Shown: positions 17,882 to 27,856, counted from the first letter of the stretch. The stretch is 64,000 nt of DNA from an uncultured Muribaculum sp. (GCA_910587665.1 CAJUMZ010000004.1:1-64000), one strand, 5' to 3'. Made by a program: numbers and translations. Notes: generated by a model from the sequence alone, not told the origin.

Positions 17882-18355
17882 ATGAAGATAGAACTTATGG
17901 TGATCGGGCGCACAGCCGCCCGGTATCTACAGGAAGGTATCGACGGTTATGTCAAGCGTCTTTCTCATTATGTGCCGTTTGAGCTGAAATGTCTCCCCGA
18001 TATAAAGACGGTGAAGTCGCTTACCGAGGAGCGGCAGAAAGAACTGGAAGGGGAGGTGTTTCTCTCACAACTTGCTCCGGGCGATTTTCTTGTGCTGCTT
18101 GACGAGCGGGGCAAGGAGTTGACTTCGCGTGATTTTGCCGCTTATATTGATAGAAAGATGCTTACCGTGCCTAAGCGCATGATATTTGTGATCGGCGGTC
18201 CTTATGGATTTTCCAAGGAGGTGTATTCACGTGCCGACGACAAGCTGTCGTTATCTAAAATGACTTTTTCTCATGAGATGGTGAGGCTCTTTTTTACGGA
18301 ACAACTATACCGAGCGATGACCATACTCAGAGGCGAACCGTATCATCACGACTGA
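17882..18355 (+). CDS. rlmH: 23S rRNA pseudouridine-1915 N3-methyltransferase
   Basis: SPOUT-fold methyltransferase that modifies pseudouridine 1915 in helix 69 of 23S rRNA. The 157 residues match the family's usual length, with the knot segments FVIGGPYGFSKEVY and KMTFSHEMVRLFFTEQLYRA and the C-terminal GEPYHH. The antiporter gene follows 4 bp downstream, so the pair is probably one transcript. Confidence 0.96.
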   Translation: MKIELMVIGRTAARYLQEGIDGYVKRLSHYVPFELKCLPDIKTVKSLTEERQKELEGEVFLSQLAPGDFLVLLDERGKELTSRDFAAYIDRKMLTVPKRMIFVIGGPYGFSKEVYSRADDKLSLSKMTFSHEMVRLFFTEQLYRAMTILRGEPYHHD

Positions 18356-18359
18356 CATT

Positions 18360-19652
18360 ATGGCTGCTATATCCGCCCGTAAGGGATTGCTCGCAATTTC
18401 CCCGATTCTCGTGTTTCTTATCCTATATGTGGTTGTGTCTGTGGTGGTCGGCGACTTTTACAAGATGCCGCTTGCCGTGGCTCTGCTTGTCGCCTCGGGG
18501 TGGGGTGCGGCTATCCTGAGGGGTAAGCCGCTTGCATCCCGTATTGAGATTTTCAGCCGTGACGCAGGGGCTTCGGGGGTCATGTACATGATATGGATTT
18601 TTTTGCTTGCCGGAGCGTTTGCCGCCCTTGCCAAGGAGATAGGCTCTGTGGAGGCTACGGTCAATATCGCCCTCCGGTGGTTGCCTGAAGAGATGCTGAT
18701 TCCGGGACTTTTCCTTGCTTCATGTTTTATCTCGCTTGCGATAGGCACGTCGGTGGGTACGGTGGTGGCATTGACTCCGCTTGCGGTGCAGCTCGCGCAG
18801 TCGGAGTGCGCATCGGTGCCTTTCTTTGTAGCGGTGGTGCTCGGTGGTGCCTTTTTCGGCGATAATCTTTCATTTATTTCCGATACCACGATTGCGGCGA
18901 CCCGTACACAAGGCTGCAAGATGAATGACAAGTTTAAGGCTAATCTTTGGATCGTGCTTCCCGCCGCCATCGCATCCCTGGTATTGTACATAGTGCTTGG
19001 GGCAACGGTGCCTGATGCTGTAATTGCGGAGGTGGACAATCCATGGCTCGTGTTGCCTTACATCATCATTATCGCCACTGCGATTGCAGGGGTAAATGTC
19101 ACGGTGGTATTATCGATCGGTATTCTGTCGGCTCTTGTGATTGCGGTACTTTCCGGCTATGACATTCTCCAACTTTTAGGTTTCATGGGGGCGGGTATTG
19201 ATTCTGTGGGAAATTTGGTTATCGTGACACTGCTTGCCGCCGGTATGCTGGGTCTTATAAAAGCGGCAGGGGGTATTAATTACATATTGCAGGTGCTCGG
19301 CAATCGCATCAACGGCTCGCGCGGCGCTATGGCAAGCATCGCGCTGCTTGTAAGCATCGTTAACCTCTGCACGGCTAACAATACCGTGGCGATTCTCACA
19401 GTGGGGTCTCTCTCAAAGGAGATTGCCACCCGTTTCGGCATAGACCCGCGTAAGACAGCTTCGGTGCTCGACACATGTTCCTGTATTGTCCAGAGCCTTA
19501 TCCCATACGGGGCGCAGACCTTGCTTGCTACTAGTCTTGCCGGCATCTCTCCGGTGGCGCCGTGGGGTTATATGTATTATTCATGGGCTTTGATCGTCGC
19601 TGTCGCCCTGTCGATAATATTCCGCTATCCCCGCCGTCTAAACCGCCGATAG
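18360..19652 (+). CDS. NhaC-family Na+/H+ antiporter
   Basis: A 430-residue inner-membrane transporter with about eleven or twelve hydrophobic segments. The sequence has the NhaC-type signature GAFFGDNLSFISDTTIAA and the conserved CTANNTVAI and LDTCSCIVQSLIPYG segments in the C-terminal half. It likely exchanges Na+ for H+, but related proteins move organic acids, so substrate is inferred. It begins 4 bp after rlmH. A hairpin terminator at 19658-19694 separates it from gdhA. Confidence 0.85.
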   Translation: MAAISARKGLLAISPILVFLILYVVVSVVVGDFYKMPLAVALLVASGWGAAILRGKPLASRIEIFSRDAGASGVMYMIWIFLLAGAFAALAKEIGSVEATVNIALRWLPEEMLIPGLFLASCFISLAIGTSVGTVVALTPLAVQLAQSECASVPFFVAVVLGGAFFGDNLSFISDTTIAATRTQGCKMNDKFKANLWIVLPAAIASLVLYIVLGATVPDAVIAEVDNPWLVLPYIIIIATAIAGVNVTVVLSIGILSALVIAVLSGYDILQLLGFMGAGIDSVGNLVIVTLLAAGMLGLIKAAGGINYILQVLGNRINGSRGAMASIALLVSIVNLCTANNTVAILTVGSLSKEIATRFGIDPRKTASVLDTCSCIVQSLIPYGAQTLLATSLAGISPVAPWGYMYYSWALIVAVALSIIFRYPRRLNRR

Positions 19653-19657
19653 AAAAG

Positions 19658-19694
19658 CAATCAGGACATCGACATTGCATCGGTGCCCTGATTG
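19658..19694. terminator. Hairpin between the convergent NhaC and gdhA genes
   Basis: Inverted repeat CAATCAGG / CCTGATTG with further partial pairing inside. It lies between the stop codons of two convergent genes, so it can serve both. Confidence 0.65.
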
Positions 19695-19719
19695 TCTATA
19701 GGTAAATGTGTTGTTCTGA

Positions 19720-21051
19720 TTAAAGCACGCCCTGTGCCATCATTGCGCGTGCCACTTTCATGAATCCGGCTACATTGGCGCCTTTCACATAATTGATATA
19801 GTCGCCTTCCTTGCCATATTTCTCACACTGTGCGTGGATGTTGGCCATGATGTCCTTGAGCTTCTGGTCAACCTCTTCCGCGCTCCATGAGAGTTTCTGG
19901 GAGTTCTGTGCCATTTCAAGGCCTGATACCGATACACCGCCGGCATTTGCCGCCTTTCCGGGTGCATAGAGTATCTTGGCGTTGAGGAATTCCTTGATGG
20001 CTTCCGGGGTTGAGGGCATGTTGGCGCCTTCACTCACTGCGATACAGCCGTTGGCAAGAAGTGTGCGGGCATCGTCGCCGTCAAGCTCGTTCTGTGTAGC
20101 GGAGGGCATTGCGATGTCACACTTATATACCCAGGGGCGACCGCCTTCCACATATTCGCAGCCATACTCTTCTGCAAATTCACGGATTCTGCCGCGATAT
20201 TCGTTTTTAAGCTTGAAGATGTAGTCGAGCTGTTCGGTGGTGAGACCTTCCGGCACATAGATGCAGCCGTCGGAATCGCTCATGGTGATTACTTTTGCAC
20301 CGAGTTCGAGAAGTTTCTTGGCGGTATAAGTGGCAACGTTGCCTGATCCTGAGATCGCGACGACTTTGTCCTTGATATCGATGCCTTTGGTCTTGAGCAT
20401 GTTGAGAAGGAAGTAGACATTTCCGTAGCCGGTTGCCTCGGGGCGTATGAGAGAGCCGCCAAATTCGAGACCCTTGCCGGTGAAAGTTCCGGTAAATTCA
20501 CGTGCCATTTTCTTGTACATTCCATACATATAGCCTACCTCGCGACCGCCTACGCCTATATCGCCGGCAGGCACGTCGGTGTCAGGGCCGATATGACGCC
20601 ACAACTCGGCGATAAATGCCTGGCAGAAGCGCATCACTTCCATGTCGCTCTTGCCGCGTGGCGAGAAGTCGCTACCGCCCTTGCCGCCGCCCATGGGGAG
20701 AGTGGTAAGCGAGTTCTTGAATGTCTGCTCGAAAGCAAGAAACTTCAATATTGACTGGTTGACCGAAGAGTGGAAACGTATACCTCCCTTGTACGGACCG
20801 ATGGCGTTGTTGTGCTGTATGCGGTAGCCCATGTTGTTTTGTACCTTACCCTTGTCATCAACCCATGACACTCTGAAAGAGAAGATGCGGTCAGGCAGAC
20901 AGAGACGCTCTATAAGGTTATAGCGCTCAAATTCAGGATGCTTGTTGTATTCATCCTCGATAGTGGTGATTACCTCTTCTACTGCCTGGAGATACTCCGG
21001 TTCATTGGGGAAGCGACGTCTCAAGTCGTCTAATACTTCGGTTGCTTTCAT
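19720..21051 (-). CDS. gdhA: NADP-type hexameric glutamate dehydrogenase
   Basis: Interconverts 2-oxoglutarate plus ammonium and glutamate. The 443-residue length and sequence fit the hexameric small-subunit type. Motifs include GPYKGGIRFH (about 85-94), the substrate-lysine segment PMGGGKGGSDF (Lys124), PAGDIGVGGREVGYM, and the Rossmann segment AISGSGNVATYTAKKL. NADP preference is inferred from overall resemblance and is not certain. Monocistronic. Confidence 0.96.
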   Translation of the reverse strand: MKATEVLDDLRRRFPNEPEYLQAVEEVITTIEDEYNKHPEFERYNLIERLCLPDRIFSFRVSWVDDKGKVQNNMGYRIQHNNAIGPYKGGIRFHSSVNQSILKFLAFEQTFKNSLTTLPMGGGKGGSDFSPRGKSDMEVMRFCQAFIAELWRHIGPDTDVPAGDIGVGGREVGYMYGMYKKMAREFTGTFTGKGLEFGGSLIRPEATGYGNVYFLLNMLKTKGIDIKDKVVAISGSGNVATYTAKKLLELGAKVITMSDSDGCIYVPEGLTTEQLDYIFKLKNEYRGRIREFAEEYGCEYVEGGRPWVYKCDIAMPSATQNELDGDDARTLLANGCIAVSEGANMPSTPEAIKEFLNAKILYAPGKAANAGGVSVSGLEMAQNSQKLSWSAEEVDQKLKDIMANIHAQCEKYGKEGDYINYVKGANVAGFMKVARAMMAQGVL

Positions 21052-21092
21052 TCTTAGTTGATTGAAATTAATGTTATTTGTAGATTTTGCGA

Positions 21093-21100
21093 CAAAGTTA
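21093..21100 (-). promoter_or_regulatory. -7 box of gdhA
   Basis: Minus-strand TAACTTTG about 42 bp upstream of the gdhA ATG. Confidence 0.6.
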
Positions 21101-21158
21101 CAATGTTTTTCGCAAAATACATAACATTTTTCAATCTTTTTGCGTGTTTTGGTCGCAT

Positions 21159-24125
21159 TTAGCTATTTTGTGCCTCATAGACGGCATCCATTATGGCGGG
21201 GCGTATGTTCAGGCGGCTGAATGCGCTGTTGTCGCGTGTCGGGTGTATGCGGTTGCTTAAAAATATGTATATCAATTCGTTTTTGGGGTCTACCCATATA
21301 CATGTACCTGTGAAGCCGATATGCCCGTAGGTGGAGGGGTCGGCATATTTTGATGTGGGGGTCTTGTCGGGGTTGGTGGTGTCGGGTCCGTCAAATCCGA
21401 GTTTCCTGCGTGACTTGTCGCTTCGGGTCGCCGTAAATGTTTTTACGGTATTTTCCGACATTATCTGCTTTCCTCCGTAACTTCCACCGTTAAGCCACAT
21501 CTGACACAGCTTGGCGAGGTCGCCGGCAGTGGAGAAAAGACCTGCATTGCCCTGTACTCCTCCTGAAAACGCCGCGAGTTCGTCATGGACATATCCCTTG
21601 ATGGGTTGTTTCCTCATGAAGCGGTCATTTTCGGTGGGTGCTATATTTGCCTGATTGAATCGTGACAACGGGCGATACAAGGTATGGGTTGCACCTAAGG
21701 GGCGGAACACTCCCTCTTCTACAAATTTTTCGTGCGGTTGTCCTGTCAGGTTTTGCTCCATGTTCATTAGCAGCGCGAAGTTGAGATCGGAATACAGGTA
21801 ATTTTTATTGTCGCGGGTGTTGACCGAATAGATTTGCTCCATGATTGAGTCGACTGTCGCGTCGCTTACATAGAGGCAGTCGGTTACAGGCTTGTTAAAG
21901 CTTTCCGATGACGTCTTCGATGTTATGTCGCGGCGAAGCCTTGCATTGCGGTTGGCGTATACACCTTTGGCGATCTTGAGCGTATTGTCGCCTCTCTGTC
22001 GGTAGGCGATCAGCTTACCCGTGTATGATGCGGTGTCCATCATGAATTTGGAGAGATTGATTGCAGCCGGCAATCCGCTTTCATGAAGCAGGAGCTCCCG
22101 TACCGTTATTTTTTCTTTACCGTGGGTTTCAAGTTCCGGCACATACTTTTTTGCGGGTTCGTCAAGTCGGTAGAGTCCTTCGTCATAGGCGAGCATAAGA
22201 CCGGGAAGCGTACCGGCGATCTTACTTACCGATGCAAGGTCGTAAAGAGTGGAGTCATTGACTTTACGGGTTTTTGCCTGATCGGTATACCCGTAATTCT
22301 TGTTGAAGATGATATTGCCTGATTTTGCTATAAGCACCTGGCAGCCGGGAAATGCTCCGGTACGTAGCCCGATATTTACCAATGAGTCGATTTTGTCGCT
22401 TACAGAGGGGTTGAGCCCGGCATCGGCGGGTGTGCTGTAGCCGAGTCGCGTTTTCATAAGCCCGATACACCTGCCGAGCGGGGCGATTCCTTTGACATTC
22501 ACGGGCAGTGACCCGTTGACACGTATACCGCCGAATATCGCCTGCGCGGCATATTCCTGCGCAAGCTTTGTATTGTCGCCGGTAAGGAGCACGGAAGATG
22601 ACTTGAGCGGGGCAAACTTTGACAGCTTGTACGGGTTCAGGAAGAATACTGTGATAAGGTTCTTGCACCCATGCAGTTGTCGTAGTATCTCTATTGATGC
22701 CTGCTTGTCATTATATACTCCTGCTATAACAATGTCGTTTGATTCTATCGCCTTTATCTGCGTAGCGGTTAGGGCTGCTGTCGCGGAATATCGCTTTACG
22801 TCGGCATATTTCTCGCAATAGCTTGAAAATGTATTGTCGCTACCTTCCCCTATATTCACTACGGCAATACTTTTGTCGCCGGTGTCACCTACAGGTAGCA
22901 GTCCGGTCTTGTTTTCAATGCAGGTAATCATTGCGGCGGCAAGGCGTCGGTTTACGGCATCGGCTTCCGGAGAGTTGAGCATGTTTTTGAGAGAAGCGTC
23001 GCTTACCGGTGTATATCCGCCGGCAAGACCGAGGGCATATTTGTAAGCAAGCACCTTCTTGCATCTCTGCTCGATTGTCGACAGCGGGATCTCACCGTTG
23101 TCGACAGCAGCGAGTACAGCCGCGATATCTGATTTTGGTGCTACGGATTCCAGTAATATGTCGACTCCGGCTTTCAGAGCCGACACACAGTTGTTTTCAG
23201 TTCCGTTTTTTGCCCCTTTCATGGCAAGTCCGTCGGTCCACACAAGCCCGTCAAATCCCATCTCCTCTTTGAGTAGCCCTGTGACAGTCTTGTGCGACAA
23301 CGAGGTAGGGGCGCCTGACGGGTCTATTGCCGGCACATTGAGATGCCCTATCATTATTCCTGACAATCCTGCGTCGATAAAGCGTCGGAAAGGCAATAGG
23401 TCTATGTCGTTTAGTTGCTGTCGGCTATGATTTACAAGCGGAAGCTCTTTGTGGGAATCCTGATTGGTGTCGCCATGACCGGGAAAATGCTTGCCAACAG
23501 CCATTACGCCGCCTGATTCGAGCCCTCGTGAATATGCGGTGCCGAGGCGCGCTACGCGTTCTGGATCTTCGCCAAACGAGCGGTAGCCGATCACCGGGTT
23601 CGCCGGATTGGAATTTACGTCAAGGTCAGGGGCGAAGTTAACTTGTATTCCAAGCAGGCGGCATTCGCGGGCTACTTCCCGGCCATATTCATATAGCAGT
23701 TGCTCGTCTTCAATTGCGCCAAGTGCCATGTTATATGGGAATCGCGTAGTCCCTGTGACTCGCATTGCCGGGCCCCATTCGCCGTCGAGTGTCATCAGCA
23801 GCGGCACCTCCGCGATCGACCGGGCATAGTCGGTCATGCGGGCATACTGGTCAATAGTGCCTTTACTGAATAGCAGTCCGCCTACTCCAAGCGTCTTTAC
23901 ATAGGTGGAGATTGTCTGTCTCGAGGTCTCGCTTGCGGGACTGACTTTTGGAACAAATAATTGCGCTACCCTTTGGCGCAGGGTCATGCTGTTGTACACC
24001 GAGTCTACCCATTGGCGGCACTCGGGGGTTGAAGCCTGCACTTTGATCGATGCCGCGGCATTTACCGACATCAGCATGGCTCCGAGATAAAGAGCCATGA
24101 ATATAAGGGAAAATGTTTTTTTCAT
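21159..24125 (-). CDS. GH3 beta-N-acetylglucosaminidase fused to a class-C beta-lactamase-like serine hydrolase
   Basis: Exported two-enzyme fusion of 988 residues. After a signal peptide (about 1-25) comes a GH3 domain with the NagZ-type loop KHFPGHGDTNQDSH (212-225) and the nucleophile Asp in VWTDGL (Asp298). A GH3 C-terminal-like segment follows (about 415-545). The second catalytic domain (about 575-985) has the SxxK motif SVSK (Ser632-Lys635), as in class C beta-lactamases and DD-peptidases/esterases. The likely target is peptidoglycan or other GlcNAc-containing glycans. Similar fusions are known in Bacteroidetes. It lies 34 bp behind the 5'-nucleotidase gene, probably in one operon. Confidence 0.9.
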   Translation of the reverse strand: MKKTFSLIFMALYLGAMLMSVNAAASIKVQASTPECRQWVDSVYNSMTLRQRVAQLFVPKVSPASETSRQTISTYVKTLGVGGLLFSKGTIDQYARMTDYARSIAEVPLLMTLDGEWGPAMRVTGTTRFPYNMALGAIEDEQLLYEYGREVARECRLLGIQVNFAPDLDVNSNPANPVIGYRSFGEDPERVARLGTAYSRGLESGGVMAVGKHFPGHGDTNQDSHKELPLVNHSRQQLNDIDLLPFRRFIDAGLSGIMIGHLNVPAIDPSGAPTSLSHKTVTGLLKEEMGFDGLVWTDGLAMKGAKNGTENNCVSALKAGVDILLESVAPKSDIAAVLAAVDNGEIPLSTIEQRCKKVLAYKYALGLAGGYTPVSDASLKNMLNSPEADAVNRRLAAAMITCIENKTGLLPVGDTGDKSIAVVNIGEGSDNTFSSYCEKYADVKRYSATAALTATQIKAIESNDIVIAGVYNDKQASIEILRQLHGCKNLITVFFLNPYKLSKFAPLKSSSVLLTGDNTKLAQEYAAQAIFGGIRVNGSLPVNVKGIAPLGRCIGLMKTRLGYSTPADAGLNPSVSDKIDSLVNIGLRTGAFPGCQVLIAKSGNIIFNKNYGYTDQAKTRKVNDSTLYDLASVSKIAGTLPGLMLAYDEGLYRLDEPAKKYVPELETHGKEKITVRELLLHESGLPAAINLSKFMMDTASYTGKLIAYRQRGDNTLKIAKGVYANRNARLRRDITSKTSSESFNKPVTDCLYVSDATVDSIMEQIYSVNTRDNKNYLYSDLNFALLMNMEQNLTGQPHEKFVEEGVFRPLGATHTLYRPLSRFNQANIAPTENDRFMRKQPIKGYVHDELAAFSGGVQGNAGLFSTAGDLAKLCQMWLNGGSYGGKQIMSENTVKTFTATRSDKSRRKLGFDGPDTTNPDKTPTSKYADPSTYGHIGFTGTCIWVDPKNELIYIFLSNRIHPTRDNSAFSRLNIRPAIMDAVYEAQNS

Positions 24126-24159
24126 TATTTAGAGGGTGTATTATACGGTTTGGATATAG

Positions 24160-25614
24160 CTACATGCGCGGGGCATTGTCGGTGTATTTGATAGGCTTGC
24201 CGTTTGTGCGCTTGATATATTCGATCATGGTTTCGTCAAGACGCGCTTTGCTGCGGGCTATCACCTTGCCGCGGGTAAGCGGCTCCATGTAGTCGCCTCC
24301 GGTGGCGAGATAATCTATTGTCACGATTGTATAGGTGTGCATGGGGTCGATCGCGTTTATATCAAATCCCTCACTTATTCCGTCGCCTCCGCGTCGCTTC
24401 ATTACCTCACAGGCCTCAGCAAGGTCTTTCCCGGAGATCTCCATGACCACGAGCTTGTTGTCAAACGGCAGCATCGTCATTATCGTCTCTTTTGTTATAT
24501 GTCCGGCGGGCATCCCCCGGCGTATGCCTCCTTTGTTTACTATGGCAAGATCAACGGGGACGGCAACAAGCTCGCCGCCCATTCTGTGCATGACATCGGC
24601 AACCCAGTTGAGCAGTATCTGGCTGCCGGCGGGGAATTCCTGTGCTGATTTACCGATTTTTTCTCTTTTCAGTGAGTCGACTGCAGTGCGATATTTTGAC
24701 AGGAGCGCGGCGGCTTCAGGGTCTATACGGTCATCAAGACGCTTGTCAACGGGTATAAGGCTATATTCGGTCTTTAGAGTGGGGAGATCTACGGTAATCT
24801 TGCCGAGATTTACTCCGCGGCTGCCTGTCTGTGCCACGATCACCGTGTCGCCGATAGCATTTGCCACTTTCCAGGCAAGCGCGTCGGGCGATGACGGGTC
24901 TACCGTAGTGTGGGAATGTCCACCTATTATTATATCTATGTCTTTTGAGTTGCGTGCTATGTCAAGGTCGCTCGGGGTGGGGGGATTCTCGGTGTCGTAT
25001 CCCACATGGCTCAGTGCTATGACCATATCTGTGTGCTCAACATTTTTAAGATACCATGCAAGGGCGTTTGCCGCTTCGATTCCGTCAAGATAGTGCACTC
25101 CCTTGGCATTTGCATCGGCAATCATTCCCTTGGGATCAAGGTTGATGGCGATGAAGCCGATCTTCCTGTCGCCGAATGTGCGTATGGTGTATGGCTTGAA
25201 AATGCCGGCAAGTGCGGTGCCGCGCAGGTCGTAATTGGAGGTGAGTTTTTCTGCTCCGACTTGTGACCATTCGCGGGCAAGCTCTTCCAAGCCGTTGTCA
25301 AACTCATGGTTGCCGAGTATCTGTATGTCGTAGCCGAGATTGTTCATTATCACACGTTCCGCCTCTCCATTGAACAGTGTGAAATACAAGGTGCCCTGCA
25401 CGGCATCGCCGCAGTCTATTAGCAGGGTATTGGCTTCTGCGTTTCTTATGCTGTCCACAAGCACTTTGCGGCGCAATATGCCACCCTCGTTTTTGTCGTT
25501 TGGATCGAGTTGGCTGTGTGTGTCGTTGGTGTGCATTATCACAAGCCGGTCAGCTGTTGACGCCAAAGGGAGGAGCGTAACTGCCGCAAGTATAAGTATG
25601 GTGTTTAATTTCAT
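24160..25614 (-). CDS. Periplasmic 5'-nucleotidase / metallophosphoesterase (UshA-like)
   Basis: Predicted to dephosphorylate extracytoplasmic nucleotides. A signal peptide (about 1-21) precedes a calcineurin-like domain with MHTNDTHSQLDPND (27-40), IDCGDAVQGT and GNHEFDNG (101-108), whose Asp, His and Asn residues would bind the two metals. The C-terminal 5'-nucleotidase domain has INKGGIRRGMPAGHITKETI. At 484 residues it is near family length. A weak promoter-like TACTTTCG lies just upstream. The GH3 fusion gene follows. Confidence 0.92.
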   Translation of the reverse strand: MKLNTILILAAVTLLPLASTADRLVIMHTNDTHSQLDPNDKNEGGILRRKVLVDSIRNAEANTLLIDCGDAVQGTLYFTLFNGEAERVIMNNLGYDIQILGNHEFDNGLEELAREWSQVGAEKLTSNYDLRGTALAGIFKPYTIRTFGDRKIGFIAINLDPKGMIADANAKGVHYLDGIEAANALAWYLKNVEHTDMVIALSHVGYDTENPPTPSDLDIARNSKDIDIIIGGHSHTTVDPSSPDALAWKVANAIGDTVIVAQTGSRGVNLGKITVDLPTLKTEYSLIPVDKRLDDRIDPEAAALLSKYRTAVDSLKREKIGKSAQEFPAGSQILLNWVADVMHRMGGELVAVPVDLAIVNKGGIRRGMPAGHITKETIMTMLPFDNKLVVMEISGKDLAEACEVMKRRGGDGISEGFDINAIDPMHTYTIVTIDYLATGGDYMEPLTRGKVIARSKARLDETMIEYIKRTNGKPIKYTDNAPRM

Positions 25615-25766
25615 TGCAATTATTGATTGTTTCCGTACTACGAAAGTAAGTAATTTTAGCGATATTTACAAGCTGACTTGTCGGGTTGACGGTGATTTTG
25701 TGTCATTATTGTGTTAAAATAATAATTGATTTTGTGATTTGTGTGACATGTGATGTAAAAATATAC

Positions 25767-25774
25767 TATATTTG
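25767..25774 (+). promoter_or_regulatory. -7 box for the secreted protein gene at 25829
   Basis: TATATTTG, about 55 bp before the ATG. The rest of the 25615-25828 spacer is AT-rich with nothing else recognisable. Confidence 0.5.
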
Positions 25775-25828
25775 TAGCAAAATTTTCAATTTAATTAAAT
25801 TATTGATAAACTAATCTATATTTCGCGT

Positions 25829-27562
25829 ATGAAAAAAGTTTTACTTTTGACAGCATCCGCATTCTGTGTCTTGCAGGCTGCGGCTATTGAGCCTACCATG
25901 CTCAACAATGTGACTATAAACAACCTTTCGCCAAACGGTAAGTGGGGAGTAAGTTCTGCTTATGAGATGGTAATCTTTGACTTTGAAAATGACAAGCAAT
26001 ATGTGTATGCGCAGGATCCTGATGACCCGGATCAATGGGACACCTCTTATTCAAGCGGCTCGAGCAGCTGCATAAGCAACAACGGTATTGTTGTCGGAAG
26101 TGTGACTATGGATTCAGGTGCTTATTGGGCAAATGGTGAATGGACTCTCCTCAAAGCGTCATGTGCGATTGAGAAAGGTACAATACTTCCCATGTCTATC
26201 ACTCCCGACGGTAACCGCATAGTCGGTCTTGCTTCTATCGGTAAAATGTCGGTTCCGGGCTATTGGGAAGCCAATGGCGATGGCACCTACGGCGATTTCA
26301 AGCAGCTTCCTTATCCGGCTCTTGACTTTACCAATCGTACTCCTCAATATGTTTCGGCTAATTCCATAAGCGATGACGGTAAGATTATTGTAGGTCAAGT
26401 TACCGATAACTTCGGTAGTTGGCATTATCCTATTATATATAGGGAAAATGAAAAGGGCGAGTGGTCATACACCGTATATCATCAGGAGTTGTTAAATCCT
26501 ACCAATGTAGAATTCCCCTCCGCTGATGAAATTCTTGATGAAGTAGAGTGGCCCGATCCTATGAGTTATATGACAGAGAGTCAGCTGGCAGCGTACAATG
26601 AGGCGGTGGAGAATTATGATTATGAAAGCGGAGATCCTTATCCTATGCCGGAAAATTTCCTGGAGGGTGAACAGCTTGCCGAATACATGAAAGCCGTGGG
26701 TCCGTATAAAGAGTGGTTTGATCAGCTCGGGATGATAAATAGTGGATTGGAAAAGATGGCGACTGATGGTGGCTATAGCTTTGTGTTCAACAATGTATGG
26801 CTCAGCGGTGATGGCAAAACTCTCGCTATGACAGTAGAAAAGACAATACCTTCTGACGATCCTTATTCTTTCGGCAATTCTGTTACATATCCGTGTATAT
26901 TTGACCTTGAAAATGATGAATATAAGATATATGAGGGCGACCTCAACCTGTTGGTCTCATTTATCGGTAAGGATGGTGGAGTGCTTGCTTCTACTTATAG
27001 TACCGGTGCCACATATCCTTCAGGCTATATCATGCCTGCAGGCGCTTCTGAATTCATGCCGCTTGAAAAATACGTGGCGTCTATTTCTTCTGAGACTGCC
27101 GAATGGATGAAAGATAACATGACCCATTCTTGTCAGGTTGGTATGGATGAAGAGTATGCTCCTATATTCGAGACTGTTATGGTAACCGGACTTCCTACCG
27201 CGACAGCCGACCTCACTACTTTTGCCACTTGGACAGAGACAGGTATGTTTGAAGAATGTATTAATGGCACTGTTCCGGAAGACTATCCTTATATGATCTC
27301 TTATATGTTCACCATTGACAATCCGGCTGGCGTTACCTCTCCTGTCGTAGCCGGTGAAGGTGTCTCCGTATCGGTTGAAGGCGGACTCATAAATATAAGC
27401 GGTGATGCCGTGTCACTCGCCATATATGACTTGAACGGTCGTGTGGTATTGAGTGTTGCCAATCCTGCTTCCGTTGTCGATCCCGCTCTTGCCTCAGGAT
27501 TCTACATTGTGAAGGCTTATGCCGCCGACGGTAGTTCCGTTACCGTAAAGGCTGCGTTCTGA
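25829..27562 (+). CDS. Secreted protein of unknown function with C-terminal sorting segment
   Basis: Predicted exported protein of 577 residues. The signal peptide is MKKVLLLTASAFCVLQAAA. The body contains repeated short units of the type ISNNGIVVGSV, ISDDGKIIVGQV and LSGDGKTLAM, followed by aromatic strands, reminiscent of a beta-propeller or HAF-type repeat fold. An acidic, proline-rich segment lies around residues 225-290. The final ~60 residues (LAIYDLNGRVVLSV, then ASGFYIVKAYAADG) resemble a type-IX-secretion C-terminal sorting domain. No enzyme motif was seen. Monocistronic, with a terminator at 27609-27645. Confidence 0.7.
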   Translation: MKKVLLLTASAFCVLQAAAIEPTMLNNVTINNLSPNGKWGVSSAYEMVIFDFENDKQYVYAQDPDDPDQWDTSYSSGSSSCISNNGIVVGSVTMDSGAYWANGEWTLLKASCAIEKGTILPMSITPDGNRIVGLASIGKMSVPGYWEANGDGTYGDFKQLPYPALDFTNRTPQYVSANSISDDGKIIVGQVTDNFGSWHYPIIYRENEKGEWSYTVYHQELLNPTNVEFPSADEILDEVEWPDPMSYMTESQLAAYNEAVENYDYESGDPYPMPENFLEGEQLAEYMKAVGPYKEWFDQLGMINSGLEKMATDGGYSFVFNNVWLSGDGKTLAMTVEKTIPSDDPYSFGNSVTYPCIFDLENDEYKIYEGDLNLLVSFIGKDGGVLASTYSTGATYPSGYIMPAGASEFMPLEKYVASISSETAEWMKDNMTHSCQVGMDEEYAPIFETVMVTGLPTATADLTTFATWTETGMFEECINGTVPEDYPYMISYMFTIDNPAGVTSPVVAGEGVSVSVEGGLINISGDAVSLAIYDLNGRVVLSVANPASVVDPALASGFYIVKAYAADGSSVTVKAAF

Positions 27563-27608
27563 TAATAGTTTGCAATATAATATTTGCCGATTAAAAATTT
27601 GTTTTTTT

Positions 27609-27645
27609 GATGGTTGTCGACCGACAGGTGGCAACCATCATTTTT
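27609..27645 (+). terminator. Rho-independent terminator after 25829-27562
   Basis: Perfect 8-bp stem GATGGTTG / CAACCATC followed by ATTTTTT. Confidence 0.85.
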
Positions 27646-27717
27646 TATTTGGATTATGGAAGATATTCCATAGATCTTAAGAGCCTGCAATAATTCTTCT
27701 CAGGAAGAGAGTACTTG

Positions 27718-27810
27718 CAATCCGAAGGATTGATCTATTAATAACCGGCGGCGGAGCGCAGCGATAACGCCGGATAGAAAATCCCCATATATTTTGATTC
27801 TGAAAGAATC
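27718..27810. repeat. Cluster of three short perfect palindromes
   Basis: Within 93 bases lie CAATCC-GAA-GGATTG (27718-27732), CCGGCG-N17-CGCCGG (27745-27773) and GATTC-TGAAA-GAATC (27796-27810). The 27563-27915 spacer holds no gene. Apart from these palindromes it has only the two terminators at either end. The GC-rich middle palindrome with GGAGCGCAGCG inside resembles REP-like intergenic palindromes found in other Bacteroidales. Confidence 0.6.
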
Positions 27811-27856
27811 TTCATAAAGTATTTTTCAGATACATTCCATAAATTTATATACATAC

